The translations under genes were made by a program, and so were the position numbers. This document shows, in pieces, positions 1 to 12,800 of a stretch of DNA of 64,000 nt (the first letter of the stretch is position 1; each line of letters opens with the position of its first letter). The DNA is from Nemania diffusa (lineage: Eukaryota > Ascomycota > Sordariomycetes > Xylariales > Xylariaceae), in NCBI GenBank assembly GCA_038501195.1, contig JBBPUQ010000006.1, forward strand, positions 1,798,001 to 1,862,000. The letters run 5' to 3'. The notes under the pieces were generated by a model. That model was not told the DNA's origin. It made no database searches and saw nothing but the letters and a program-made list of their open reading frames with translations.

Positions 1-1696
1 TCCCGTCTGTGGTACAAGTCCAACGGCACATCATCATGCCTAGCCGCGTCGGCATCGTCTCCCTACCACAACCGGCCCGGGCCTCCTTAGCACACTGTCT
101 CTGCTCCTTCCAGTCGTTTCTGCTCGCAAGCCATCAACTGGTTTAGTGCTGCACTTGCTTGCTTGTTCTTTAGGCGGGCAGTCCTCACAGCGCCACCGAC
201 GTTGGTTTCACTCAGCACCATCACGAACTTAAAAGCTTCGGGGGCGGAATACGAATTGACCCTAGAGCTTGAATTTTCTTTTGCTATTCCGGCAACAGAG
301 TTGGTTACGGGATCCTCTCATACAAGTTATGCCTTCTAGCTTGTCCATCTTCGCGGCCCTCTTCGTGTTTTCCAATTGTCATTACATGTTTCTCTGGTTT
401 TGCACCTGTTTTACATGCCTACTATATTCCCAAGGTGCATGATTTTTGGTTTGGTTATAGTGACCCGACATAAGTAGGCACAGAATACTCACTTGTGCTA
501 CAGAGGCGTATATAAGAGCCTCATTGCCACTTTATTACGTTATTTTCACACTTGACTCCTGCAACCGAAGACCCAAGAGGATTTCTGGTTGTCTTAGCGG
601 CATCTATCTCGACTAACTAAACTACCCATTTGTCTCGGAATGCTGTTAGCGTGCTTGGGGTGTGGCGCTTCATATTGAACCACCAAGGGTGATCCCGCAT
701 CCGCTTCCAAGTAAAAGAGTCGAGGTGCCAGCCTCCGCCGCCCGTCATCCCAAGCCCGCACGCCCCCCCTTCCCGAGCGAGCCAGGGAGTGCCAGGCTTC
801 TCCTTCTCTAGCAACAGGGGCACGCTTAGGCGGTACCTACGGGAGGTACTCAGGGGCACAAGTACCTGTGGGTTCCGTAGGCTTGTACCCGTTACCTACC
901 TCCTCACGACACCACCACAATCCCGGCACCGCTGCTGCGCGCCGAGCCCACTACAATCCATCCCATGGCACCATTAGGTACCTCGCTATAATCCATTCAT
1001 TGATCCAGCGAACGGTAAGCCCCGCTACCTCCACCGTGCACCCAATTTACACAACAACATGACATGGGACTGAGCAGGCTCAGGCCTTCCTCACTCACCA
1101 CTTACTTTATCTTATTATTACTTACTGCGTCCATCCGACTTTCAACTTTTATCTTTCCCACTCCCACCTGCTCTCCCTCTCTCCACACCATACAGCCCCA
1201 AGTTGTTGTCACCTGACTATCTCTCACTCTCCTTCACATCTAATAATATCCTCGTGCGCCTCTGTGTATGCTGAGGAATTCCTTTTCCGTACCTTTGCAT
1301 CTCGCCGGCTTTGCATTGTTGTAACTACGCCGCTAGTACATACAATCCTGTACCTCGGCACCGTCACGTCACGTCACTAGCATGGACGTTAAGCATATCG
1401 ACATAACTAACTATTATTATTATTAGACTTGAGATATATTTATGCATATATTATCTCATGCTGCCAACCCCTTGACCTAAGTCTCACCAGGCCTAGTCAT
1501 GATTGTCGGCCACTGCTGGATTGGGTTGGGAAAAAAAGAATTGTATTTGCCACAGGAAAATAAGGTCACAATATATCCCTCCTAACTATCAGTATTCACC
1601 ACATCAAAGCGCCCTTACAACAATTACGCCCTCAGTTGCTTGGTTCGTTGTCAGCAGACCTCGAACTGGCGTCTTTCTTGTGACCTTCGGCGTAGT
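1..1696. other. Intergenic and 5' region of the Zn2Cys6 gene
   Basis: No supportable gene. Open frames here are short, overlap on both strands and show no recognisable domain. A TATA-like tract (tatataagag) lies near 510, and a pyrimidine-rich stretch with many CTCTC/CCCAC words spans about 1140-1260. This looks like fungal promoter and leader sequence and may belong to the gene starting at 1697. The sequence from about 1400 to 1450 is A+T-rich (tattattatta). Confidence 0.5.
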
Positions 1697-3027
1697 ATGG
1701 CTGGAGACCATCCGAGCAGGGCACATTTACCTAGACTCGACCATTACGACGATTCTCAGTATCCGCCGATTCCTGGTGAAGAGGACGAGCGCCCAAGAGC
1801 CATTCCGCACCACCCTCGTCCACAAATGGCTTCAGGTGCAGTAACCCTGCCGTCGATCCAAGATCGGCCTGATATGTACGGTCCACCGAGTGCCAGATCT
1901 TGGGATCCAAGGGCCTCAGGCTATGGCCCGTCGCCCACCTCTTCCAACGGGTACCCGCCCCCTCCCGGTGGTGTTTCCGCGCCTGGAACATACTCTCCTG
2001 CAGGGAGCGGCAGCGCCTACCCTCCCCCAAGCGGCCCTCACCAGCCGTATGCCCTTCCGCCTGTTCAGCAGCACGCTCAGGATCCCAGGGGTGGCTACGC
2101 CCCAGATCCTCGTGCTCAGGGTTACTACGCAGCTCAGGCTGCCGGGTCCTTTAACGGAGGTGCAAATGCATACGATTATAGCTACCGTCAAGATCGCGGT
2201 CCACCCAACTCTTATACGCCAGAATATGCAAGAGGAGGCCCGGCGGGTGGTGCTGTTATTTCTCACGGACAGTCTGCCCCCAGACAACGGACTTCTATTG
2301 CATGCAAATATTGTAGGCGGAGAAAGGTGAGGAATTACCAGGCCCGGCTGTGACAAAAATCTCCTCTAGGCAACCTCGGGCACTAACGTCAAAATAGATC
2401 CGTTGCAGTGGCTACGCAAACTCGCCGGGAGGAAAGTGCACAAATTGCATCAAGATGAATCAGGAGTGTGTTTTTCAGCCTGTGTCGTCCACGTCGTCTA
2501 CTGCGTTCGTCCCAGTATCGGCATTGCCAAATGGTGTTCCACCTGGTGTCCAATTGTTTGGGGCCTATGGCCAACCCATAGCAGGTCCTCCTAACTATGC
2601 TTCTGGAGCGAACTATCAGGCTACTCCACCGCATTATGACCAGCCGCTTCCCTCTCCAACCGGCTCGAATAGTTCTTATTGGGAGGATAGACCAGAAAAC
2701 AGCAGGAGGCGCCACAGAATGTCAGAAGACCACGGAGTCCGTCTACCGCCGCCTAATACGTTTCCCGACGATAACTCCCGACGCCGATCCCCTTCGAGCA
2801 GTAGCCCAAATCACTTACAGCCGTTTCAAGCGAGCCAGCCTCAACCGATACCCCCTCAGACGTTTGACAGTAGGACGCCCCCGCCTAGGGGCAGCCCATC
2901 CGTTGCTCCAGCCAGCAATGCCTCGGGAAGTTCAGTAATGAATCTGGAAAATATTATGAGCTCAAATCCTGCTGGTAACGATATTGATCAGAGCATGTTG
3001 GGCCGGTTGAATCGCCGTGCGAAATGA
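1697..3027 (+). CDS. Zn2Cys6 transcription factor, two exons
   Basis: Probable nuclear DNA-binding regulator of the fungal Zn2Cys6 class; target genes unknown. Exons are 1697-2326 and 2398-3027. The 71 bp intron starts GTGAGG and ends with a CTAAC branch site and TAG, giving 419 aa. The intron falls inside the zinc cluster: CKYCRRRK before it, IRCSGYANSPGGKC and TNCIKMNQEC after it. The spliced cluster reads C-x2-C-x6-C-x10-C-x2-C-x6-C at about residues 203-236. The N-terminal 195 residues are rich in Pro, Tyr and Gly; the C-terminal half is Ser/Pro-rich. No fungal_trans middle-homology region is visible, so this is a short-form family member. An in-frame upstream ATG at 1640 is possible, but its extra 19 residues look like leader. 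Zinc cluster identity is near certain; the start is less so. Confidence 0.88.
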
Positions 3028-6000
3028 CACTTTATCCACATATTTTCGACCATAAACACAGCATGGAAAACTTTCGAATCCATTTCCTAGGTAGAAATAC
3101 TGCATAGACACAAAGTCAATTGGCTGGCCAGCTGACTATAGCACAAACTGGTGCTAAATTCTCCCATCTACGAAGATAAGGGCGGTGGGCATCGATCCTC
3201 ACAGACGATTTTTTTCGAGAAATTTAGTGCAGGGCCATCTCGAAACATTAGAAGTGAGGACCTGACAGGAGCCAAAGACGACGGAATCTTCGGTCACCAC
3301 GCAAAAGACTGGCTAGGGTGGTTCATGGCGGCTTAGATGAGGTACGGGGTTGGCGACAAACTTCAACCAAAGCGTATATGGTTATTCACGGGGCGGTTTA
3401 TTTGTTTCTCTAAATATTTCCCGGCTGGGAGACGATCGTGGATGGGAAGGAAAAAGATTGGCTTGCCTCACGGCGAAATATCCGAACGACCATTTGCTTA
3501 ATTTTCTATTGCACTCTATCTAAATCACGGCTCACGAAGGCGTTTTTAACCACGATATATTCGGTACTATTAGGTCCAATACCGCGCGAGCGAGGGGGCT
3601 ACGGTATCATTGGAATTGCAACTAAAGAGAAAGTATTCATCCTAAATGAGCACCGATGGGCTCTAAGGACTCAGAATAATTTAAACTTAACGCTTGCTAT
3701 ATCCACTACAAATTATTATTAAGAAGTAAAATATATTTATTAACAACGGTATCCTAGTAGTCCACGGAGTTGCGTTATGCTAAGATCTCAACCCGATTAT
3801 AGAATTGTTTGCATCATCTAGTTGTGGTTTGTCTCTGCTTAGGAACTCTGGCTAAATTTCGTCTAAGCGGAGCGGTGCAGCCTGCAGTATACGGGTACAA
3901 ACAAGGCAGTAAGTAGCAATTACGAGCCATTCGCCAAGCAAGACAGAGCCCGAGTAGATAGGGGACTCGAGGGCGTGCAGAACATACACCCACTCACTAG
4001 TCAGCCGCATAGGTACTGGGTAGGCATGTGTCAGTATGAGAGTGGAGAGGTTGCAATGCCGCCTCCGAAAGGACCTGGATCATTCTAACGGGTTCTCTCT
4101 TACATTGTAATCCGACAGGTCCTGTCCAATAGTATACCCAACCCAACCATACGCCACTATCACCCACCGTGTTCCTAATACCTCGACTCTTGCTTCGTCA
4201 GCCAGGCTTACCCAACCCTGAGGCTATAATAGCAATGAGCCGTCAATATCCTCATTAGGCCGGGGCTATCCTTTCATGATTCAGTCTCGATGCCTACGGT
4301 AGGCTGTAAGGCTCAGCCCTCCCTTCTTCTACGCCTTGCTCACTCTCCTATTGTGGGCTTTCCGATACTTTGTCATAGCAGATACACGCGATTTAAGTTA
4401 TCCGTTGCCGAAAGATAGTCTTGTTCGTAGTACCGTGTGTATTTCGTCCTTGTGTTACCTACTTAATGCAACGTATACTTGCTTCTCTCTTGGCCGACCA
4501 TGATACTGATCATCCATTGAATATTTTGTAAATACAACTCTGTCATGTATTTAAACTACCAATCCTAATATATAACCTCGTTGTCCTCAAAATACAAAAT
4601 ACATATTTTATTTACTAGTCTGCGTCCAGCTGGTCGCAGTGACTGACCCATCGCGACTCATGTTTGCTATTTCTCTCTAGGATGTAATTTGTCCACCCAT
4701 GCCTACGGATAGGTACACAGTGAATCATAGATTCCTACGCCGCGGATAACGCTACGTACCGTACCGCACGGCACCACAGCGTATTACGGTACAACGCGAA
4801 ACCTTGATCTAGTGATTTCCGCACTCTGGAGTTCAGGGACTTCCCCTCTCTCTGTCTCTCCCTCGGTGTTTTTTTCTGCTGGCGTCGGCCGGCACGATCC
4901 TTCCACACGAACCTGGTGGGGGGGTTTGGATAAAAAAGGGTTTAGGAGGAGCGGGAGAAAAAAAGGAGGACTGACTCGATCGATCGACTGACTCGGCGAC
5001 CACCTTGCGGTACTGAGAAGTACCCCGACTTTCGGTTTCCACCTACGGTGCTTTGACTAAGTACAGAGCCCATCAGACAGGGAAGTACCGTGCCGTAGTG
5101 CAGACATCGGATGTTTCTTCGTTGCATTCCCCAGAAATCGTTACGAGCAACAATCGCCTTGGGCTGAACAGGCGGGTAGACTAGTACCTGGACCAGTGGA
5201 ACCTAGGTACCATGCGGTGTCGAACGGACAAGGTATCTTTTGTGCTCTGTGCCGACTTATTTTGTCATTGTTCAGCCCCTATCCTCTCCCTTGCTTTAGA
5301 TATACCTTTAGCTACGGCACCCTGTAGGGTAGGCACGAATACACACAAGTTTCTCTGTTACTCTAATCTTTGTTAATGCGCCTATGTGCTATGAAGACTA
5401 TGGCGTAATGTTGTACACGGTAATACCTTGCTGCTGTTGCTTTCTAGAGCTAGGAACGGGCAGTCCTATACATCCTATCATCCAGCCAGCTGCTACTATT
5501 CCTAACTGTAATATCAAATATGTAGCTACTTTTCCACGGAAACCAACGGTCTATCATTCCAAAAAATACGAGTCACATAGCGCTCCCCATAGCCCGGCTT
5601 CGAGTCGACCCCCCTTTCTCTCAAGCGGCAAATCAGGACGCGAGGCGACCATACGAGCCCTTCCAGCCGCAGGAAAACCACATGCCTTTTCGGTAGCCAA
5701 CCATATATCGATAGCAGAGACATAAGCGAGGGCAGAAAGCGTCAACGAACATTTCCCGTATGTCCTAGGGCGATTTACGCGGCCTCCGCATACCAATAAT
5801 TTCGTAAATGTCTGGGAAAAACTACCCAAAACTCATTAGAACTTAGAATCACGAGCACAAGAACACCGCGCCGTCGGAAAAACCCGCCTCGCCGTACCAT
5901 CCACCAGCCAGCAGATAGTCAACTTTAAATCCGGCCGAAGCGAGCAGCAAAGTTTCGGCCCTGCGTGCGCTGTTGGTCGATCTATGCACGCTAAAAGTCT

Positions 6001-8199
6001 ACCTTGCATGATAGATGCTGTCAAACATCGGGCGAAAAAGAAAGTTCCGAGCGAAATGACAAGAGACAGGATGAATACGACAGGTGACCAACTAAGGACA
6101 TATGGCATCAAAAGACCCGTGCTGTAGTCCCAGACACCGGGCTACCTGAAGATAGAGCCTGATGCGTACACACCAGTTAGCTGTAGCCCAGCTGAAGTAT
6201 AATAACTTGCCTCTAAGCATGCATGTGCCCTCCTCCAAGGCAGTATCAATAGTTCCTTGGTCGTTCCGGGACGGGACGCGTCACTGATTCAGCTATAGAA
6301 TCGTTAGGATAAGTTTTCTTGACATTCGCTGACGTGTCCGATCTATTCCCTGACCTGGAATATGCCTTCGCCGTTTGCAGAAATGGAGCAGGCGAAGAAT
6401 GGGTTAGGGAGTTGAGATGCATTTTAACCTCACCCCCTTTTACACTCACGTGCCTCTCTTCCAGCCCTTCTAGAACTTCCTATTCAGGCCTTTGAGGCAG
6501 TGTTAGTATATTCTACGCAAAATTATCCATCGGATATCTTGTTGCCGATGTGATAGAACTATCACTAATCATTAGCCAAAATTAGGTACAACTTACGTAT
6601 GTAGGCGATCAGAAGTATAGCTGCCCTATAGGGCGCAGAAATAGACTTCTGTACGCATAAGGGGAGAAAACGAAGCAGCTAGCTGACAGAGTTTCCCACA
6701 CATCATGGTTTTAGCCCCGAAGTAAAAATTGTGCCTCATCCTATTTCTACCTGCCATATCCCAGAGACGAGAACAAAGTTCGCACTTCTATCAACCTTCT
6801 TTTACCCCGTATTAATTAGAGAGAAACTCAATCCGGTTCTGGCGGTCTGTAAGTGTAGACCTAGAATTTCCAGAGATGAGTAATAATACGTGAACTGGCT
6901 ACAATCAAGTAAAACACGAGTTGCTTCTCCTTCTTTTTAGTTTTTCAATTCTTCCTTTCGGCCGTTTTCTTGGTCTTCTCCTAACTCATATTCCACCTAC
7001 GACCGCGGGCCAGAAAAAGCGGGAATAGCATCTGCGACATGTCTCGGGACCATGCATATCTAGAAATCCCAAGTATCGGTCAGGCGTAAACCCGGGAAAA
7101 AAACATCTCGGGGTCTGTCTAGATGCGAGGAAAGAAATAGAGATATATTGAACATTAAAAAACATGAATTATGCACGCGTCACTTGTCTTGTATGGCCAC
7201 TTTCACTGCTGCTTCCAAGCCGTTTCCGGTAAATCGCGATCTACAAGCATGTCTATATGCTTCGGCACTGTTTAGATACGAAATCCTAGAGCACATGACT
7301 TTCTAAGTCTAGTTACAACCGGGTTAGCGATCGAGCTCATTGGTGATCCGGCCCAAGATCGTACACTTTCCGCAAACAGCTGCAGCCTATCGAACTATTT
7401 CCTGTAATCCCCTTTCCCGAGCACGGCCCGAGAACCCCTCGTGCCATTACTCGAGTATGATGTACCTCAAGAATACATACTCCCTATGTTTCATGGACAG
7501 CACTCTCACCCCTAAATAACCGATAGTCTATGAGCTAGTAGCTCAGCTATTAGTAGTGTGAGACCATATATCGTCGTACAAGGCGCTATAGGCCTCGCTA
7601 TAGGCTCTTAATATAACTGTAAATTTTGGGGACGGAGAAAATCCGGGTTTTTGAACTTTTGGAGTCAGCTTTTCAGGGCGTTATATCCGTATGTACACTA
7701 TATAGACGCACGGCACTATGATATTCTATTACGGGGCTGATGATCTAGTTCGTTACTTAACGTAATAAACAAGCGGAAAATAACTTATAGTGTTAGGGAT
7801 CCTGTCCTGTAGTATATCTCCAGCTCTTGCCCAAGTATATACATTTATGTATTAAAGTGACGTGTCAGAAATGATGGCAAAGATCAAGCGGGCTGAAAGT
7901 TCCCGTGCTAACCTGAAGACATCTACGTAAAAGAAGATTTTGTGGTTCGTTATTCTAAACTGTTAGTATTTGATTATATATACATTGTCAACGTAGTTGG
8001 TTTTTGTCTGTGATGATGGAGGTCGCCAATTGATTATCTACTTACCATCGATTTTCGTCGCTCCTTAATAATACGTTTATACCATAATGCCAATTAAGTC
8101 TAAACATGAGACTCCAACGCCAAGTAAGGTAAAGTCTCGATTTAGGGAATAAATAAACTTTGATAATCATATTTCCTTTATGTGCGAGCCAGCCTACCC
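3028..8199. other. Gene-poor intergenic region
   Basis: About 5.2 kb without a supportable gene. Open frames are under 120 codons, overlap one another and show no domain. The stretch 4800-5240 is more G+C-rich than its surroundings and has CT-rich and G-run sequence (ggtggggggg near 4915). From 6500 to 8040 the sequence becomes A+T-leaning with many CTATAG/TAGCTA words, consistent with old decayed repeats. No intact terminal repeat or transposase was recognised. Confidence 0.5.
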
Positions 8200-9840
8200 T
8201 CAAGTCGCCCGTCTTGGCTGTTCTTCGCGCACAACGAGCGCGCCGTCTTCCTGTCTTTCCATGACGAAGCACCTCTCTGCATACACACCCCGGCTGTTTT
8301 GCTCCTGCCATGGAATTGACAAGCGGCGCACCATGATGGGTTCCCAGCCTCCGACATTAATCGTAATAGAGCGCCACTGGGCGCCCTGCTTGCTTTGAAC
8401 GAGCAGCGAGAGAAGCTGCATCGTGCGTTCGTAGTCAGGGTCTATGTTCATGTCGATGTATTCGAGGGGGTTCAGAACGGTCTGCGTATGTAGCGTGAGG
8501 GTGTTGAGTTGGCGGAAGTTGGACAGGGTTTGCAGGAAATGATATAGTTCGCAACATTCCCCATCCATATCGAGCTCAAGAGTACGGAGGTTGAAAAGAG
8601 TCCGTGATATAATGTCTAAATCTTCGATCTTTATAGTTGGGCAACGGCGGTGTTCATCGGTGAAACCCGTAAAGTCGCGAAAGCAGAGGCTGTTTAAGGA
8701 TTGTGCATGTTGCAAGATCCCGTCAATCGGAAACGAGTTAGTGTCACATATGATCTTTAATTCTGTGAGTGCTCGAATCTGCTTGATCAAAATATATAGA
8801 CCCCTAGTAACGTCCTGTCGTTTGTGCAGTAGATGCTCACTGTGGCCGTCTAAACGCAGGGTCTCTAGATTATAGAAGTCCGCGAACGACACAGAGTGGA
8901 GGAAAGGGCCTAGGGGCACATGGACCATCTCGAGATGCCGGATCTCAGAGAAATCCCAATGCTGCCGGACCGTGGTGGCGCTGTGGTTCCAATGGTAGGA
9001 ACGTAGATAGAGTTCTCTAAAGGGTGGCAATCGTTCATTACTACTGAATTCGAATTGAGTACCTTGGCCTCTATCGTCATAGTAGAATGACTCCAGGCGT
9101 CGTGAGTTGAGCAGCAGGCCTTTCAAGCTTCCCACGCGGGCTGTGAGCGCTGGTGTTGGGACAGCCATCTTCAGGGACACGAGGAGACTCGTCGGGATTG
9201 CCCTTAAATATGAATTGTGTTGCTCTGATCGAAAATCTTGCAACGGTAGATTCTCGATGTATAGTTTGACCTTGTTTGATTGAATGTGACGCCGGGGTAG
9301 GACGTCTGAGGGGACCCAGAAGTCCCCTTTGCGAAGGTCATCTTGCACATAACGCCAGCTGTATTAGGGTTATTTTTAGCTCCTTGACCGCCATAGAGAT
9401 TTCGTTGAAATATGGTAAATTTACCTTATGGATGACAGGCCTTCAATTTTATCCAATATCCTTTTGGCATACTCCGCATTGAGATTACTATCAACTTTCA
9501 CATGCCTCGTGTGAGTGTATATATTGGCAAGGCCCCCGGGGAAGTATATCTCTGCCTGAGGAGCTATGATATTCTGGGTTATCCGGAGTGTGCGGTATTT
9601 CACAGGCGTCACGATGGCGTTGAATCTTGCTGAGAACAACCGGGCGGTACTCAGTGACGATGCGTCAGCATTTGCTAACTAGAAATAATGTTATTGTCAG
9701 CGGTAAATTTCTTGCTGCCTATGAAGAATGAACAATATTTGGATACGTACCTGCTCTATGATTAAAACGAGGAGCTCAGTGCTAAGATCATCAAGGGACC
9801 ATCTCTGATGAGGACGGTGAGCAACCGCGGGTGGCGCCAT
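8200..9840 (-). CDS. F-box protein with leucine-rich C-terminal region, three exons
   Basis: Likely a substrate-recognition subunit for an SCF (Skp1-cullin-F-box) ubiquitin ligase; substrate unknown. On the minus strand the exons are 9840-9751, 9678-9425 and 9358-8200. The introns are 72 bp (GTACGT...TAG) and 66 bp (GTAAAT...CAG) and all phases close, giving 500 aa. The N-terminus WSLDDLSTELLVLIIEQ followed by LANADASSLSTARLFS, about residues 14-46, fits the F-box pattern, and the first intron lies inside it. The rest has repeated leucine-rich segments typical of fungal F-box/LRR proteins (for example RHLEMVHVPLG, LETLRLDGH, LNTLTLHTQ). The joint after the second intron gives the hydrophilic segment SWRYVQDDLRKGDFW. 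Expanded lineage-specific families of this type are common in these fungi. No neighbour suggests a partner. Confidence 0.78.
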
Positions 9841-12800
9841 GTAATTATTATTACTATTACTTATTTTTACTTGCTGCGGGCTCACGGAGAGAAGTATAAG
9901 TGAGGAAGAAAACAGAAACAATTTGATATCATCACTGCCGCGAAGAGCTGAATTAGGAAAACCGTTGGCAACTACCTCCTACATATAGTATTTATTTTTA
10001 AGATGGTGTGTCAAGAAGGGGCCGACGAGTACATAGCTGGGATGAAATAGGAAATGTAGTATTCCCGCAGGACGGGAACGCGAACCACGGTACTACAAGT
10101 TTTGGCCATTGCATGCATAGCTAACGAAGGCGGACCCTAGGAGTTGACGTGAAGGTCGATACCTATGTAGGCGATAGGCACGGCAGCTCGACGACGGATT
10201 GGAGTCTTTAAACGGTACGACCAATCTCGTTGGAGGATGGCGACAGCTAATGTACGTAGCCCCGGCACGGAAGCGAGGCGCATACAACGTCTTGGCCCCC
10301 GTTGACAGATCAGCTAGACTATTTCCGGTCAAAATACCGAATCGTGCTCTGGTAAGCAGCGGTCAGGCTTCAGTAGGCACTAACCTTTGCTGTAGGATCT
10401 GAATTCGTGTCAAATCAACGCGAGCGTGGATATCGCTAAATCAGATACAGATGTGATCTATTACCTGTCTAGAGCCCACTGCGCACATTTGATTGGGTGC
10501 ACCGCCAGCCATGTCGAAGTGGCTTGCATGCTTCGGGACTCGTGCAACGTGGGCAGAGAAGTGCATATGAAAAAGGCAGACAGGGGGCGGTAGATGGTAT
10601 GGTGATTACTTAGAGGGAACGGTAGAGCTCGCCTGAAGTTTGAACAGCCACGGCTTCTTCTCGAGTAGTGAGATTAGATTATCGATGATCAACGGTCAAT
10701 AGCGCTGTCTATGATAAATAAGTATCATCAATCTAAGAGATCAATCATAGGAGAAAATACGTAGATGCTATTTTGAGTAGCGAGTTGAGTTCGACTATTA
10801 CCTATTTGAGAATTATACAACAGAGGGCGCGTTCCGGTCGATGATTGATCCGACGTCCCCCACGCAACATGGGCGGAAATGCTTGCGGATATGGGCAGAG
10901 CGAATAAATAAGATGATAGCAAGATGTTTCTCGAGATCCGCATGCGGATCCAGCGGAAGCGAAGGGGGCCATGAAGCGTATAGGAAAGCGAAGACGGGCG
11001 GCACGAAGCCTAGGACAAGTGGTTCGCAAGAATGTCCCAAAGCGGTTGAAGCCTGAAGGTCGGAAACCCGGTAATTGATCAATCGCTCAATCGCCCAGAT
11101 CTACGGAGTACCTACGCTAGGCTCTAGGCTACCTAGTTCAATCTCCGACCAATCTTCTGGGGGGGGTGAATAAATAGCTAGATTAGGTATTCTATAGGCA
11201 TATGCGTAAGTAAGCATACATAAACGAACGAGGAGGGGTAATCATGGTAGCTACGACATCGCTTGACAATATCCACCAAGTCGGAATGCGTGTCATTGGG
11301 CAACATGTTGTATCACCGTAGCCGACTAGGGCTGCTCCGACATAAAAAGCCTATGCAAACTTAAAGAGCTACTTCGTAGAAAATAAGCCTGAGAAACGCT
11401 TATCCACCTAGGCAAAGTAGCTTCTATCTAACCCCTGACTTAAGACAAAATCAATAGTAGGCAGTCCTTTAAACTAGCTAGGCATCTCGGATAACCTGTA
11501 TATGGCTATATAATTAGCATATCTAGTTATTTATAACAATATGGTTTCTCTTTCATTTCCGTACGATGATCAATCACACTTGTATAGTTACCCAATCCTG
11601 TAGATCTTGTGTTGGAGACTTGGCGACTGCAGCGGGACTAACCCCTTGCTAGTGTGTATTCTGCTGCTATGGTGTGATGTTAAGCTGCATGATCCCCCTC
11701 TGCTGACTCGACCAAATTATAGATAGGCATAGGTAGGTAGATATTACAGAGCAGTACGTAAACACTTAGTTACGTATGTACAGATATTTGCAGTACAGCT
11801 AGGTAGTAGTATTATCGATACCGAGACCCTGCATCAGATACTGGATTGCGGACCTATCTAGTAGCCGTATACACTTCGTCACCTGGGTAGGCTAAATTAA
11901 ATCACTTTATATATATACTTATAAGGAGAAGTTGTTCTTTGATCATAATTGCATCGCAAGCAAACATGGCTAGGCAGAGGACCGGATGTAAGTCCAGCAT
12001 ATTAACAATAATCATTTAGCCCTAAACAAGAATAAATAAGAATTGAATTCTATCTGGACAAGCTTAACCAAGAAATATACCCAGGTATACCAAGTGTAAT
12101 TCCTTCTGCACATGTTACAACTGCCAAAAGAAATCAACAATGTAGTACAGCCCAATGCTCATTATTAGCCGTACCAGCATTGTATGTAACACAACTGATC
12201 AACAAGATATACGGCATCACACTGTGTACAGCCAGCCCCCCAGAGTTTCTTTATTTCGAGCTCGGCTAGGTATCGCCTCAAATGTGGTCGACGTTACCAA
12301 TCACAACAGTCGCTTCTATCCCAGCACATTTATATCCTTGTTCCTCAGCCTCTTCACATACCTACCAAACTGCCGTGATAACATCGGAATTTTGTGGTGT
12401 CATGATGCCGGGATTTTTTCGATGTTACGCGCCAGTGGCTTGCGTAGCGGAGGCTCTTGATCCTGCCTTGCTTCCCAATACAGCTATCTGCAGGTCGGTA
12501 GAGTATGCGGGCTTCATCGACCCTGGTCCGTCGAAGTCCCTATTCGATTATGAGGCCCGGCGACCGGGTTCAGCTATGAAGTCTCAGAAGCCTCACTTTA
12601 GCTCTTCAAGCTAAAGACTTACAGCATAGGGCGAAGTTCGTCCGGTTTTAATTAATTACCCGGGCCTCTACGAGCGGCCCGACCCCGGAGTTCATTGGCC
12701 AGCGTGACTATCCCACAGCCTCTCACAGCAGAGCCCGGAAGCTAGGTTTATCGTATTTACACTCACACCTCTTCTATATTACCAGGGATGAAACCTGAAA

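Noticed and set aside
5554..6111. Two minus-strand frames of 91 codons, one hydrophobic at its start
   Set aside because: The hydrophobic start resembles part of a membrane helix, but no second helix, family motif or workable splice to a neighbour was found.
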